Source: an uncultured Methylophilaceae bacterium | GTDB lineage: Bacteria; Pseudomonadota; Gammaproteobacteria; Burkholderiales; Methylophilaceae | DNA length: 64,000 bases | Assembly (NCBI GenBank): GCA_905182075.1 | Contig: CAJIZS010000001.1 | Span: 806,001 to 870,000 of the forward strand | Direction: 5' to 3' | Part shown: one piece after another, positions 40,341 through 50,248 of the stretch | How positions within the stretch are numbered: position 1 is the first letter of the stretch | How the letters are laid out: each line of letters begins with the position of its first letter | Translations under genes and position numbers: made by a program | Notes under the pieces: model-generated | Told to the model about the DNA's origin: nothing | Databases searched by the model: none | The model's input: only the letters and a program-made list of their open reading frames with translations

Positions 40341-41156
40341 AATTTTAATCTTACGAGCTGTAAAAAAAATTTTTTCGGTAATTAGAATAAAAATATGAAT
40401 TCCATAAAAAATATATTGTTTAAATAAATTATTGTCTAACCTTTTGATGATATATCTCCTAAATTCAGACCTTCCACCCATCATGGTTTTTGATCCAAAA
40501 AGTTTTGTGGTGCTACTATTTTCATGAACCATAAACCTTACTGAGGGAACTTTATCGAAAATAAATTTTTTATTGTCTAAATAAAATTCCATGTTAAAGA
40601 TTAAGTCACCTACATATGGAATCTCACTATATTTATAGTTTTGGTATTGGGAAGATTTAATAATAATTGATGAGGGGCATCCAATATAATTTCTATAAAA
40701 AAGAGAGAGCCAAAATTCGTAAGAATAAAACCCATAAGAGCGATAGCCAATGATAATATTTTTTTGGTTTATGTAATTTATTGCAGCTGAAAACCCAGCT
40801 ACATGATCATCAGTTTTAGATAGTGCGTTGATAGCACTTTCTAAGTGGTTTGGTTCTAAAATATCATCTGAACATAAAAGTTTAAAATACTTACATAAAC
40901 TTATGTTAGCTAGGCATCGATTCCAATTTTTAGCTTGACTTATAAACTTATCATTTAAGTGAATTTTAATTTTTCCTTTAGCAATGTATTTAGTGTATTG
41001 CATTGATATTAATTTAATGGAGTCATCTGACGAATCATTGTCGTAGATATTTATAATCCAATTTTTATAGGTCTGACTTAAAACAGAATCAATTGTCGAT
41101 AGAATAGTTAAGCTCCCGTTATAGTTTGGGATTGAAATATTAATTTTTTCCTTCAT
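40320..41156 (-). CDS. Glycosyltransferase family 2
   Basis: An intact 278-residue GT-A glycosyltransferase on the minus strand: INISIPNYNGSLTILSTIDSVLSQTYKNW, IYDNDSSDDS, WNRCLANIS and LLCSDDILEPNHL (the DxD-like metal site). A hydrophobic helix near the C-terminus (YIFYGIHIFILITEKIFF) could anchor it. Its ATG overlaps the stop of the upstream minus-strand methyltransferase (ATGA), so the two form a small opposite-strand operon. Confidence 0.88.
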   Translation of the reverse strand: MKEKINISIPNYNGSLTILSTIDSVLSQTYKNWIINIYDNDSSDDSIKLISMQYTKYIAKGKIKIHLNDKFISQAKNWNRCLANISLCKYFKLLCSDDILEPNHLESAINALSKTDDHVAGFSAAINYINQKNIIIGYRSYGFYSYEFWLSLFYRNYIGCPSSIIIKSSQYQNYKYSEIPYVGDLIFNMEFYLDNKKFIFDKVPSVRFMVHENSSTTKLFGSKTMMGGRSEFRRYIIKRLDNNLFKQYIFYGIHIFILITEKIFFTARKIKILTFNKN

Positions 41157-41998
41157 TTCATCGCAACTAACTGATAAATACTAAGAACAAATTTTCCTTT
41201 CGTAACATTTTTTTTATCAATTTTTAATAGCTCTTTAAGCTTATTGTGTTTAAGTTGTAACCTTTTCATTAAGAGAACTAATTTTATTAGCTAATTCTAT
41301 AACATTTAAAATATTTTTATCTAAATGATCATCATTAATTATTGATTCATGAGGGACCTCAATATATATGCAACTATTTTTTTTTAGATTAAGAGCTAGT
41401 TTCTTTAGTTCTTTAAGGGGGTAGGGGATGTGCTCAAAGACATGAAGACATGTAATTAAGTCAAATTTTTTATAATTTATATTTTTCAAATATTTAATCC
41501 CTTTATTATCTTTTTTATTTCCACTTATGTCATAAATAAATTTTTCTATTTTTGGCGAGTTTAAGAAAGGAGTATTAATTCCAGTTTCTCCGCCCCAGTC
41601 TAATAAATTACTAAAATTATTTCCTGTATTATCGATTATAAATTTTTCAATAGAAGGCATGTAGTGAATTTTTTTTGAGAGCATATTGTTTCTATCACTG
41701 TATCCTGGCTCATATTTTTCACGCAGTGTAGTATAGTTTTTATCTCTATAATTCTTATAAAGTCTTTTCATCTCATTAGCATCAAAACGAATATCTAAAA
41801 ATAATAACGTACAATTCCCACAAAATACACTGTTGCATGCTGAGTAAGATGTTCCTAATTTTAATGTTTTAAAGTTATATTTCTTCTTAATTGTTAGCGG
41901 CTCCCATCCAAAAACTTTTTTTGCAATTGGTAAATTATAAGAGATTCTTTTGTAATATTTTTAGATCTGCATACTGGGCAATTTGATGAAATTTTCAT
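41153..41998 (-). pseudogene. SAM methyltransferase with zinc-finger N-terminus (frameshifted)
   Basis: From the ATG at 41998 the minus strand reads KISSNCPVCRSKNITKESL, then FGWEPLTIKKKYNFKTLKLGTSYSAC and FCGNC in other frames, followed by a clean frame with YEPGYSDRNNMLSKKI, NLLDWGGETGIN (SAM-binding), FDLITCLHVFEHIPYPLKEL and IYIEVPHESI. A last break near 41250 leads to KFVLSIYQLVAMK and a stop overlapping the next start. Breaks lie near 41780-41930 and 41250. It is a methyltransferase of the LPS type with a CxxC pair. Confidence 0.78.
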
Positions 41999-42012
41999 GT
42001 GATTAAATTTTT

Positions 42013-42098
42013 TTGACAATTGTTTATAGTATTATAACCGTTCTAAATTAAAAAATTACGTGGTGTTACTAAAGCTACTTATTTAATTTGGTAGCCAT
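42013..42098 (+). promoter_or_regulatory. Promoter-like and ops/JUMPstart-like region
   Basis: Upstream of the operon starting at 42134 are TTGACA (42013-42018) and TATAAC (42033-42038) with a short 14-base spacer. Then there is GGTGTTACTAAAGCTAC ending at 42078 and TTGGTAGCCAT at 42088-42098. GCTAC and GTAGC can pair as a hairpin. GGTAGC is the core of the RfaH ops element (GGCGGTAGCGT), and an rfaH gene lies 3.6 kb away. The match to ops is partial. Confidence 0.4.
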
Positions 42099-42133
42099 TA
42101 AATCTTTAACAATTTATTATCTAGGGGTTTGCT

Positions 42134-43344
42134 TTGAGTGAAGAATTAGAGTCTTTTGAAAATATATCCTATGCTAAAACAGTTTATGGGCAAGAAGAAA
42201 TTGATGCTGTAGTTAAGTGCCTATCAGAATCCACGCAAATGGGTAACTACTCAAGAAAGTTTGAAAGAGAGATTGCAAAACTTTTTAGTAAAGAGCATTG
42301 TCTTTATGTTAATTCAGGATCTTCTGCTCTTTTCATTGGAGTTGAAGCATTTAATTTTAATAAGGGAGCAGAAGTAATAACCCCTGCATTAACTTTTGGA
42401 ACAACAGTTGGCTGCCTATTAAAAAATAGTTTAGTACCTGTATTTGTTGATGTTGAGCCTCTAACTTACTGCATCGATGTTTCTTCTATTGAAAAAGTAA
42501 TAACAGATAAAACTGTTGCAATTTTAGCTCCAAATTTAATGGGCAACCTTTGTGATTGGCCTAAGATTAGAGAAATAGCTGATAAGCACAATCTTCTTGT
42601 AATTGAAGAATAGTGCAGATACACTAGGCGCAACTATTAACGGTGTCTCTTCAGGAGTGTACTCAGATATGAGTATTACTAGTTTTTATGGATCTCACAT
42701 TATAAATTGCGCTGGAAATGGTGGCGCACTTGCTCTTAATGATAAAAAAATTATTGAAAAAGCCAAGCTTTTAAGGTCATGGGGAAGAAGGTCTTGCCTT
42801 CTGAGTCAGAAATTCTGTCTATTGAAAATAGATTTAATGTTCAATTAGATGGAATTGATTATGATGCAAAGTTTGTTTTTGAGACCTCAGGATATAATTT
42901 AGAAGGAAGTGAGGTTAAAACTTATTTTACTTTATATTAAAGTGGCATTAAAAGATAATATAATTACTGATGAAGAGATAAAAATTACAATCGAATTTTT
43001 TTAAAAAACATAATAAATTTTTTTATAACCCACAAGAAACAAAAAATATTAATACTGCTTGGCTCGCTTTTCCAGTTTTAATTAAAGAAGATGCGCCTTT
43101 TACTAGAAAAGAGCTTCAAATCTATTTGGAAAAGAGAAACATTCAAACCAGAGTTGTTTTTACTGGTAATATCTTAAGGCAACCTATGATGAAAAATCAA
43201 ATTTATAAAGTGTTAGATGGAGGTTACCCTAATTCCGATTCAGTTATGAGGAGAGGAATGTTGTTGCCGGTTCATCATGGATTAACTGCTCAGATGATTC
43301 AAAGGCTTCACAGCACCATAGATCAATTTATTCGTGAGATTTAA
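42134..43344 (+). pseudogene. RfbH/ColD-like PLP-dependent 3-dehydratase or aminotransferase (frameshifted)
   Basis: A DegT/DnrJ/EryC1-fold PLP protein: EEIDAVVKCLSESTQMGNYSRKFEREIA, YVNSGSSALFIGVEAF, VITPALTFGTTVG and DSADTLGATINGV. The cofactor-lysine position reads SFYGSHIINCAGNGG, i.e. His instead of Lys, as in dehydratases that remove the 3-OH (RfbH/E1, ColD) rather than transaminate. The frame breaks at 42608, again near 42800-43120, and resumes as EKRNIQTRVVFTGNILRQP and ending VHHGLTAQ. Next to rfbF and rfbG it probably deoxygenates C3 of CDP-4-keto-6-deoxyglucose (inference). Confidence 0.8.
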
Positions 43345-43347
43345 ATA

Positions 43348-44514
43348 ATGTCAAAAACCCTTAATAATTTAATTGTTTTAGAATTTGATTTTCAATTTTT
43401 GATGAAATGAACAAAGAACACATTGGTATGTTAATACTTATTCTAAAATTTGCAATAAATTTAAAAATTTTAATTTAGGATATGACCCAACACTATAGTA
43501 CCACAACTTACTCCTAAGTCAGTAAAAAATAATTTTGATAATCACTATGTTAAAAGATTTTCAGAAACGAGGTTAACTGAAAATGACTTTAATAAGCTTA
43601 TAGGCGCAATAAAATCAAACGGCTACTTATCGATGGTCACTCCATTCGATAATAAGTCTATTAGTTTAATAATAAAGCAAGATATTGATATTCTAAAGGT
43701 AGCCAGTTGCTCTTTCACTGATTGGCCGTTGTTAGAAGAGATGGTTCAGCTAGATAAACCAATCATTGCATCAACAGCTGGAGCTTCTAAGAATGATATT
43801 GATAGTGTAATTTCTTTCTTTAAAAATAGAGAAAAAGATTTTGCAATTATGCACTGTGTTGCTCAGTACCCCACACCTAATCATAAATTAAATTTATCAC
43901 AAATTGATTATCTTTCTAATCGCTATCCAGGCACTACAATTGGTTATTCAACCCATGAAGATCCAAGTAACTTTAGTTTTGTTTTAATGGCTGCTGCAAA
44001 AGGTGCTAAGATCTTTGAGAAACACATTGGTTTACCTACTGAGATATATCCAATTAATAAGTATTCAGTAACCCCGAATCAATTTGAAAGGTGGATAGAG
44101 GCACTTTCGTTGGCCATAACTGTTTGCGGCCATGGTTCTGGGAGAACCCCAATAGATAAAACTGAACAAGATAGCTTGGTTTCATTGAGAAGGGGTATTT
44201 TTGCGAATAGGAGAATTAAAAAAGGCGAGACTATTTCGGAAAAAGATATTTATTTTGCGTTTCCTCCATCTAGCAGTCAGTTCACAGCAAATAACTATTC
44301 AAAATATTCATCTTTTGTTGCTAAGTCAAATATTGGGTTGGATGAAGCTATTTCCCCTGATAATACTAGTGTTTTAGAACGAAGGGCTATCTTAGAGGGC
44401 ATCACTAAGGAAGTTAATAAATTAATTACTGAAGCTATTAATTTGGGAGCGAGTGATATTCACAACAAAAAATACTTGATTTTAAAGGTATTAGATATTA
44501 AATATTTACTTTAA
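43348..44514 (+). pseudogene. NeuB-type nonulosonate synthase family protein (5' frameshifted)
   Basis: NeuB-like enzymes condense phosphoenolpyruvate with a hexose or amino sugar to give nine-carbon acids. The first 280 bases are frame-broken (EMNKEHIG, DNHYVKRFSETRLTENDF readable). The intact part reads YLSMVTPFDNKSI, DILKVASCSFTDWPLLEEM, IIASTAGA, MHCVAQYPTPN, TTIGYSTHEDP, GAKIFEKHIGL, and an SAF-like C-terminal domain (SLRRGIFANRRIKKGETISEKDI). A different PEP-condensing role is possible since no CMP-sialate synthetase or NeuC-like epimerase is nearby. Confidence 0.82.
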
Positions 44515-44580
44515 TTAATAGAAATATAGGAACTAATTTTAAATATTTAGACTAATTTTAATGGTCATAATATTTATAAG

Positions 44581-44832
44581 AAAAAAGAGGAATCGTTTCG
44601 TTTAGTTCATGGGGACTTAACGTTAACAATTGACGATAAAGAATTAAATATGAAATTAGGAGAAATTATAACAATTGAAAAAGGAATGGTTCATAAGTTC
44701 AGAAGTTTAAAAGGCTCAATTGTCGAAGAAATTTCCGATACACACAATACAAATGATTCATTTTATATTGATGATAAAATAACTAAAAATAAAAATAGGC
44801 TATGTATTATAAATTTTTATAAAAATTTATAA
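44581..44832 (+). CDS. Cupin domain, probably the C-terminal part of the NeuB-type protein
   Basis: The frame, open from at least 44581, reads EESFRLVHGDLTLTIDDKELNMKLGEIITIEKG, then MVHKFRSLKGSIVEEISDTHNTNDS. This is a cupin beta-barrel with metal-type His/Glu residues. Several NeuB-like proteins carry such a cupin at their C-terminus, so it was probably one protein with the preceding gene, separated by a frameshift in 44515-44580. A free-standing start at ATG 44650 would lack the first strands. Confidence 0.6.
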   Translation, partial: KKEESFRLVHGDLTLTIDDKELNMKLGEIITIEKGMVHKFRSLKGSIVEEISDTHNTNDSFYIDDKITKNKNRLCIINFYKNL

Positions 44833-44848
44833 TAGTTTTAATAGGCAT

Positions 44849-46661
44849 ATGAAAAAAATTAGGGTTGCAGATTATGTCGCTTCATTTATAAAGAAAATTG
44901 GTGTTGATGTAGTTTTTATGGTTCCTGGTGGCGGGGCAATGTTTTTGAATGATGCGATTCAATCAAAAAAAGACCTTAATTTTATTGCCAATCACAATGA
45001 GCAGGCATCTTCAATTTCTGCAGAAGCATATTCAAGAGTAACGGAAAATATTGGAGTTGCTGTTGTAACAACTGGGCCTGGATCTACTAATGCAATCACT
45101 GGTGTAGCTGGAGCTTGGATTGAATCTGTTCCTCTAATTATAATATCTGGACAAGTTAAAACATCAGACTTAAAGGCTAAGTCTGGCGTTAGGCAAATGG
45201 GCCCCCAAGAAGTTGATATAGTTTCAATCGTTAAACCAATTACGAAGTATGCGGTAACAGTCAAAAATCCAAAAAAAATTAAATATGAGCTAGAAAAAGC
45301 TTTTCACCTAGCTACAGAAGGCCGAAAGGGTCCTGTTTGGCTCGATATACCTCTAGACATCCAGGCAGCTCCAATATTTGAAGAGAAGTTAAATGGCTTT
45401 AAAGTAAAGTTATTATTAAAAAATAAAAATAGTTTGTTTAATAAGTATCAAGACATAATTGAATTAATTAATAAGTCTGAAAGACCAATTATTTTAGCTG
45501 GTCACGGTATTAGATTAGCAAAAACCACCGTATTTCGATTGGGTATAGAACGTAAAGTCGTTTGCATTTTTGGAATGAAAAGAAAGCGGTGCAAGATCAT
45601 TCAAGTAAATTAAATATTGCTTTCCAATGTTGCACTTAGAGCACCTAATTTTGCAATTCAAAATTCTGACCTTTTGATTTCAATCGGAGCTAGATTAGAC
45701 AATGTTGTTACCGCCTATAATCATAAAAATTTTGCAAAAAATGCAAAAAAAATTATTGTAGAAAATTGAATTAAATGAATTAAATAAATTTAAATCTAAG
45801 ATTGATTTTAAAGTAAATCTAGATGCTAAGGTTTTTATTAGTAACCTTAATGATAGTGCCGAAAAAGTAAAAATTAAAAGTTTTACTGACTGGCTTGCTA
45901 AATGCAATGATTGGAAAAAAAGATATACGATAAATGACGGAAAAGCATTTACAGAAAGTACGAAAATTAGCCACCTTCAATTAGTAGATATTTTATCAGA
46001 CCAACTTCCGGAAAAGTCTTTAATTGTTACTGGTAGTTCTGGTTTAGCAATTGAATCATTTTATATGGCATTTAGAAATAAACCGGGACAAAGAGTTTTC
46101 TTAACCTCAGGTTTAGGTGCAATGGGTTATGGGCTTCCGGCACTAATTGGTGCTTTGAATGCAAATAAATTTAAAGAAGTGATCTGCATTGAAAGTGACG
46201 GTAGTTTTTTGATGAATCTTCAGGAAATATTGACATTGAAAATATCTAAAAAGCCATTTAAACTATTTATATTAAACAACAATGGTTATGCTTCAATCAA
46301 GAACACGCAAAAAAATTATTTTGATGGTAGATATATTGCTAGTGGCCCAGAATCAAACTTATTTTTACCGGACGTAACTAAAATCTTTAGTTCAATTGGG
46401 ATATCAGCTATTAAGGTTAAAAGTCTTAATAACTTGCCTGGGGCTATAGACAAAGTATTAAAAAGTAAAAAATCAATCGTTTGTGATATTTCATTAAAAC
46501 AAAACGAATCCTTATGGCCAAAGTCTGCCGCAATTCCTCAGAAAAATGGTTCAATGTTATCGATGCCCCTTGAAGATATGTCTCCACTATTATCTAGAAA
46601 AAAACTTAAATCTGAGATGATTTATCCACTAAGCCCAGCTTCTAAAAAAATAAAAAATTAA
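44849..46661 (+). pseudogene. Acetolactate-synthase-like thiamine-diphosphate enzyme 2 (YerE-like, frameshifted)
   Basis: A second ThDP enzyme of the AHAS/YerE type. The N-terminal domain has VADYVASFIKKIGVDVVFMVPGGGAM, NHNEQASSISAEAYSRVTE (catalytic Glu region) and TTGPGSTNAITGVAGAW. The middle domain has RKGPVWLDIPLDIQ and RPIILAGHGIRLA. The frame is lost at about 45540 and broken again near 45765. The C-terminal domain has LTSGLGAMGYGLPALIGA, a ThDP motif ESDGSFLMNLQEILTL (Ser replaces the usual Gly of GDG) and FILNNNGY. Next to CDP-4-keto-3,6-dideoxy-sugar genes it resembles YerE, which adds a two-carbon branch in yersiniose synthesis. Confidence 0.84.
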
Positions 46662-47810
46662 ATGATTACCGAATTAAAGTGTAGAGCATGTAGTGAGCAG
46701 TTATTTTTACCGCCTTTATTAACATATGAAAATTCCCCTTTATCAGCTCAGAATTTCCACAGCGACCCAAATCAGTTTAATAATAACGTTACTATTGATA
46801 TATTTCAATGTTCAAAATGTCATTTAATTCAACACATACTCCCTCCTGTAGATTATTACAAAGAAGTAATTCGTGCTGTATCTGTTTCTACTGAAATCAA
46901 AAATTTTAAATCCAAGCAGCTTGAACTGTGGATAAATAAAAATAATTTAATCGATAAAAAGTATATCGAAATAGGATGTGGAGCTGGAGATTACTTGGAG
47001 GTTGTCCGATCCCTTGGAATGAAAAAAGCATTCGGACTAGAATATTCGGTAAAAAATATATCTGCTTGTAAGTTAAAAGAACTTAATGTTAGCCAAGGTT
47101 ACCTTGATGATAAGAGCTTAGTAAAGCTAAAAAAATCTAATTTTGATGCATTTGGAATATTTAGTTTTATGGAGCATTGGCCTAATCCGAAAAAGTCTTT
47201 AAGTTTGCTTTGTGATTTATTAGCTGAAAATGCACATGGTATTATCGAAGTTCCAAATTTTGAAATGATAAGTAAAAAAGGTCTTTATACTGAGTTTACT
47301 GTTGACCATATTTTTTATTTTGATAGAAGTTCCTTGTCACATCTTTTAGAGGCTAGTGGGTTTGAAATTATCTCTATCAAGGCTATTTGGTTTGACTATA
47401 TTTTATCAGTCGAAGTGAAAAAAAGAGCGCCACTATCTGTAGAGAACTTTAAAAATAAATTTAAATCATTAAATGCAGAAATAAATAGTTATATTGATCG
47501 ATTTCATGGAAAGGAAGTAGTTGTATGGGGAGCTGGCCACCAATCATTAACTATTATTTCATTATCCGGAATATACGAACGTATTAATTATATTGTTGAT
47601 TCAGCTGACTTTAAGCAAGATAAGTATACGCCGGGAACTAATATAAAAATTAATCCCCCTCAGTATTTGGAGGAACAAAAACCCGATGCTCTAATTATTA
47701 TTGCAGCAGGATACTCGGATGAAGTTAAAAATATTATCCTTAATGAGTATAAATTTATTAAAAATATTGCTATTGTTCGCGAAGATAATCTAGAGGTTAT
47801 TGGTGGCTGA
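46662..47810 (+). CDS. NDP-hexose C-methyltransferase-like protein 2
   Basis: An intact 382-residue protein with two CxxC pairs in the first 65 residues (CRAC, CSKC), a SAM-binding domain (KYIEIGCGAGDYLEVV, FGIFSFMEHWPNP) and a C-terminal domain containing VVVWGAGHQSLTI. It resembles the C-methyltransferase family of the gene at 35930 but is shorter. It starts directly after the stop of the TPP enzyme and overlaps the following Nudix gene. It should act on a sugar intermediate made by its neighbours. Confidence 0.87.
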   Translation: MITELKCRACSEQLFLPPLLTYENSPLSAQNFHSDPNQFNNNVTIDIFQCSKCHLIQHILPPVDYYKEVIRAVSVSTEIKNFKSKQLELWINKNNLIDKKYIEIGCGAGDYLEVVRSLGMKKAFGLEYSVKNISACKLKELNVSQGYLDDKSLVKLKKSNFDAFGIFSFMEHWPNPKKSLSLLCDLLAENAHGIIEVPNFEMISKKGLYTEFTVDHIFYFDRSSLSHLLEASGFEIISIKAIWFDYILSVEVKKRAPLSVENFKNKFKSLNAEINSYIDRFHGKEVVVWGAGHQSLTIISLSGIYERINYIVDSADFKQDKYTPGTNIKINPPQYLEEQKPDALIIIAAGYSDEVKNIILNEYKFIKNIAIVREDNLEVIGG

Positions 47811-48312
47811 CTTAAAGCATTATATTGAACAGGTAAGTAAACTTATTTCAAAAGCGCAAAATGGTTTGCCTGAAGAACTATTTTATTTTATAAGCTCGAT
47901 TACTCCAATGACAAACGTTGATTTATTAATTAAAGATAATGATAATAGAACTCTTCTAACCTGGAGAAATGATAAGTATTATGGCCCAGGTTGGCATATA
48001 CCTGGTGGGATAATTAGATTCAAAGAAACTTTTTCAATAAGAATTTCAGAGGTCGCAAAAAACGAACTTGGCATCAAAGTTATTCATGAAGAAAATCCAG
48101 TTAGCATAAAAGAATTATTTGCTAAAGACAGGGATGTTCGAGGGCATTTTATATCGCTTCTTTTTAAATGTAACTCTGTTACTCATCCAGATATTAAAAA
48201 TAAATATATTGATAGTAATCCTCAGAATGGCCAGTGGGCATGGCATGCTAAATCTCCAGACAATCTTATTCACGTTCACGATCCTTATCGTTCATTTATT
48301 GATGGGAAGTAA
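47803..48312 (+). CDS. Nudix hydrolase, GDP-mannose mannosyl hydrolase-like
   Basis: A protein of about 169 residues with NVDLLIKDNDNRTLLTWRND, GPGWHIPGGIIRFKETF and a degenerate Nudix box (ending EVAKNELGI rather than REUXEEXGU), as in the Gmm type. Gmm enzymes hydrolyse GDP-mannose or GDP-glucose. I chose the GTG at 47803 (a TTG at 47800 is equally possible); both overlap the end of the previous gene. It is unrelated in detail to the Nudix protein at 24566. Confidence 0.8.
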   Translation: MADLKHYIEQVSKLISKAQNGLPEELFYFISSITPMTNVDLLIKDNDNRTLLTWRNDKYYGPGWHIPGGIIRFKETFSIRISEVAKNELGIKVIHEENPVSIKELFAKDRDVRGHFISLLFKCNSVTHPDIKNKYIDSNPQNGQWAWHAKSPDNLIHVHDPYRSFIDGK

Positions 48313-49342
48313 ATGAAAAATTACAACATTTCTGATGACCTAGGTTTTATTTGCAGTAATTGTCTACCTGACCTTAAAAGTATCTCAAATAAATCCATTC
48401 TAATAACTGGCGGATCTGGTTTTTTTGGAAAATGGTTTATTGAATCAATAGCTTTTGCAAACATTAATTTTTCTCAACATTTTTTTGAGATTCTTCAATA
48501 ACTAAATCAATATTTTTATTAAATACCCAAAATTTATCTATTTTAATTTTTTGACAATAGTTGAGATAAATTTGTATAAAAAACAAAATATTAAAGGAGA
48601 TTTTGATTACTTGTTACACATGGCAACTACTACGGCGCATGAAACTTTTAATGGTGAGTTAGATGAAAGTAAAGTAAAAACATTAGAGGTTGGTACGGAA
48701 AATATAATTGACTTTGCTATTAAGAATAAAATACCAAAACTTTTGTTTACTTCTTCTGGTGTTATTTATGGGCAGTCAGATAAGATGCATTTGATGGAAC
48801 AGGATTTTGTTAAATCACCTATTGTAAATAAGGGTACGGGATTAGCACAGGGTAAGATTTTAGCAGAGACAATTATTACCAATCGATGTAGAAGTCATAA
48901 CATTAACTATAAAATTGCACGGTGCTTTTCATTTGTCGGACCATATCTTCCATTAGATATTCATTATGCAATTGGAAATTTTATCAATGATGCCCGGCAA
49001 AATAGACCAATAGTTTTGAGAAGTGAAGGTAAGTCAGTAAGGTCTTACCTATATATTGCGGACACCATAATTTGGTTATTAAAGTTATTGGTTTGTGATG
49101 AAGAGGGCGTTTTTAATGTTGGCTCTGAGCGACAAATAACAATTTATGATCTAGCGCATAAGGTGAGAGATATGATTTCACCTTCAAGTGATGTAGTAAT
49201 AGTGCATAAAGATTTGACAGAGGGTAATTTTACTCGTGACATATATGTTCCAAGTGTATCTAAGATAAAATCTTCTCTAGGAGTTGAGGAGTGGACAAGC
49301 CTTGAGGACTCAATTTTAAAAACTGCTAAAACTATTTCTTAA
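48313..49342 (+). pseudogene. NAD-dependent epimerase/dehydratase (5' frameshifted)
   Basis: An extended SDR starting at 48313 with ICSNCLPDLKSISNKSILITGGSGFFGKWFIESI, an N-terminus typical of one O-antigen epimerase subfamily. The frame is lost at 48480-48580. The rest is intact: DYLLHMATTTAHE, LFTSSGVIYG, CFSFVGPYLPLD, GKSVRSYLYIADTI, FNVGSERQITI. The YxxxK position reads LAQGK, without Tyr. In a yersiniose-like pathway it would occupy the place of the YerF reductase, but this is only positional inference. It converges with the minus-strand PhyH gene. Confidence 0.8.
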
Positions 49343-50155
49343 AAAGTTTTGATTCAATTGATTTAGCAAAGTTGCATCTTGATCAAATAAAAGTAATTTT
49401 TTTAAGTCCTCAGAGAAGTACCTTAAATTATCACTATCGATTACTAATGAATGATTTTCCTCTAAAGCCATTTCGATTAGATGACTTGCAGCAAAACATG
49501 CTAATAATGCCACCCTCCCATTATTTGTTTTATTTTCACCGCTTTTGTGCCACAAATGACCACTCCAAATTACCATCGAGCCCTTAGGCGCAACCATTTT
49601 CTTCAATTTATTTCCGTATTTAATTTCATCGGACTCAGTTGGTTTCCTAAGAAACTTGTGCGACCCTGGTACGCAAATAGTTGCACCGTTATTCTCATTA
49701 TAGTCTTCAACAATAAAGTTAATATTAGCTCGAATTATCCAAGGAGGCAGTGGCAAGGGGACTGAAGAATCTAAGTGAAATTTTTGCTCCTCTCCCTTCG
49801 GGGGGATAATATTTCCATGCCAACTGCTAAGGGTGTACTTATCATGTAATGTATTTCTATCAAACAAATCGTTCATTATGCTGCTAACTATTGGTAATGT
49901 TAATAATTTACCAAGCTTTTGTGATTTATTTACAAGATTGTAAATTCTTTGAAATTTATTATTAAATCCATAAAAATAGGCATCACCCTTAACTGTTTCA
50001 TCATTTGCAATTTTGAGTATTGTATCCCTGTAATCATCACATTCCGAGCTAGACATTACGTCGGGAATTACCACATACCCATTTTTATCATAAAAGTTTT
50101 TTTTGCTTAAGACGGCGCGCAATCGTCGCCTATAAGTCGATTCCAACTGAATCAT
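49316..50155 (-). CDS. Phytanoyl-CoA dioxygenase (PhyH) family protein
   Basis: An intact 279-residue Fe(II)/2-oxoglutarate dioxygenase. It has NGYVVIPDVMSSSECDDYRD at the start, FHLDSSVPLP with the HxD metal triad residues, NINFIVEDYNENNGATICVPGSH, and WSGHLWHKSGENKTNNGRVAL with the distal His and the 2OG-binding Arg. It could hydroxylate a sugar, lipid or small molecule. In this context modification of the glycan or lipid carrier is possible, but the substrate is unknown. Confidence 0.88.
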   Translation of the reverse strand: MIQLESTYRRRLRAVLSKKNFYDKNGYVVIPDVMSSSECDDYRDTILKIANDETVKGDAYFYGFNNKFQRIYNLVNKSQKLGKLLTLPIVSSIMNDLFDRNTLHDKYTLSSWHGNIIPPKGEEQKFHLDSSVPLPLPPWIIRANINFIVEDYNENNGATICVPGSHKFLRKPTESDEIKYGNKLKKMVAPKGSMVIWSGHLWHKSGENKTNNGRVALLACFAASHLIEMALEENHSLVIDSDNLRYFSEDLKKLLLFDQDATLLNQLNQNFLRNSFSSF

Positions 50156-50248
50156 TAAATTTTTTAATTAAGAAAAATGACATAATAAAAAATGGAATTA
50201 ATATTCCTATTTCTATTATTCCCATTAAGTAAATTACCTAGATTACAT

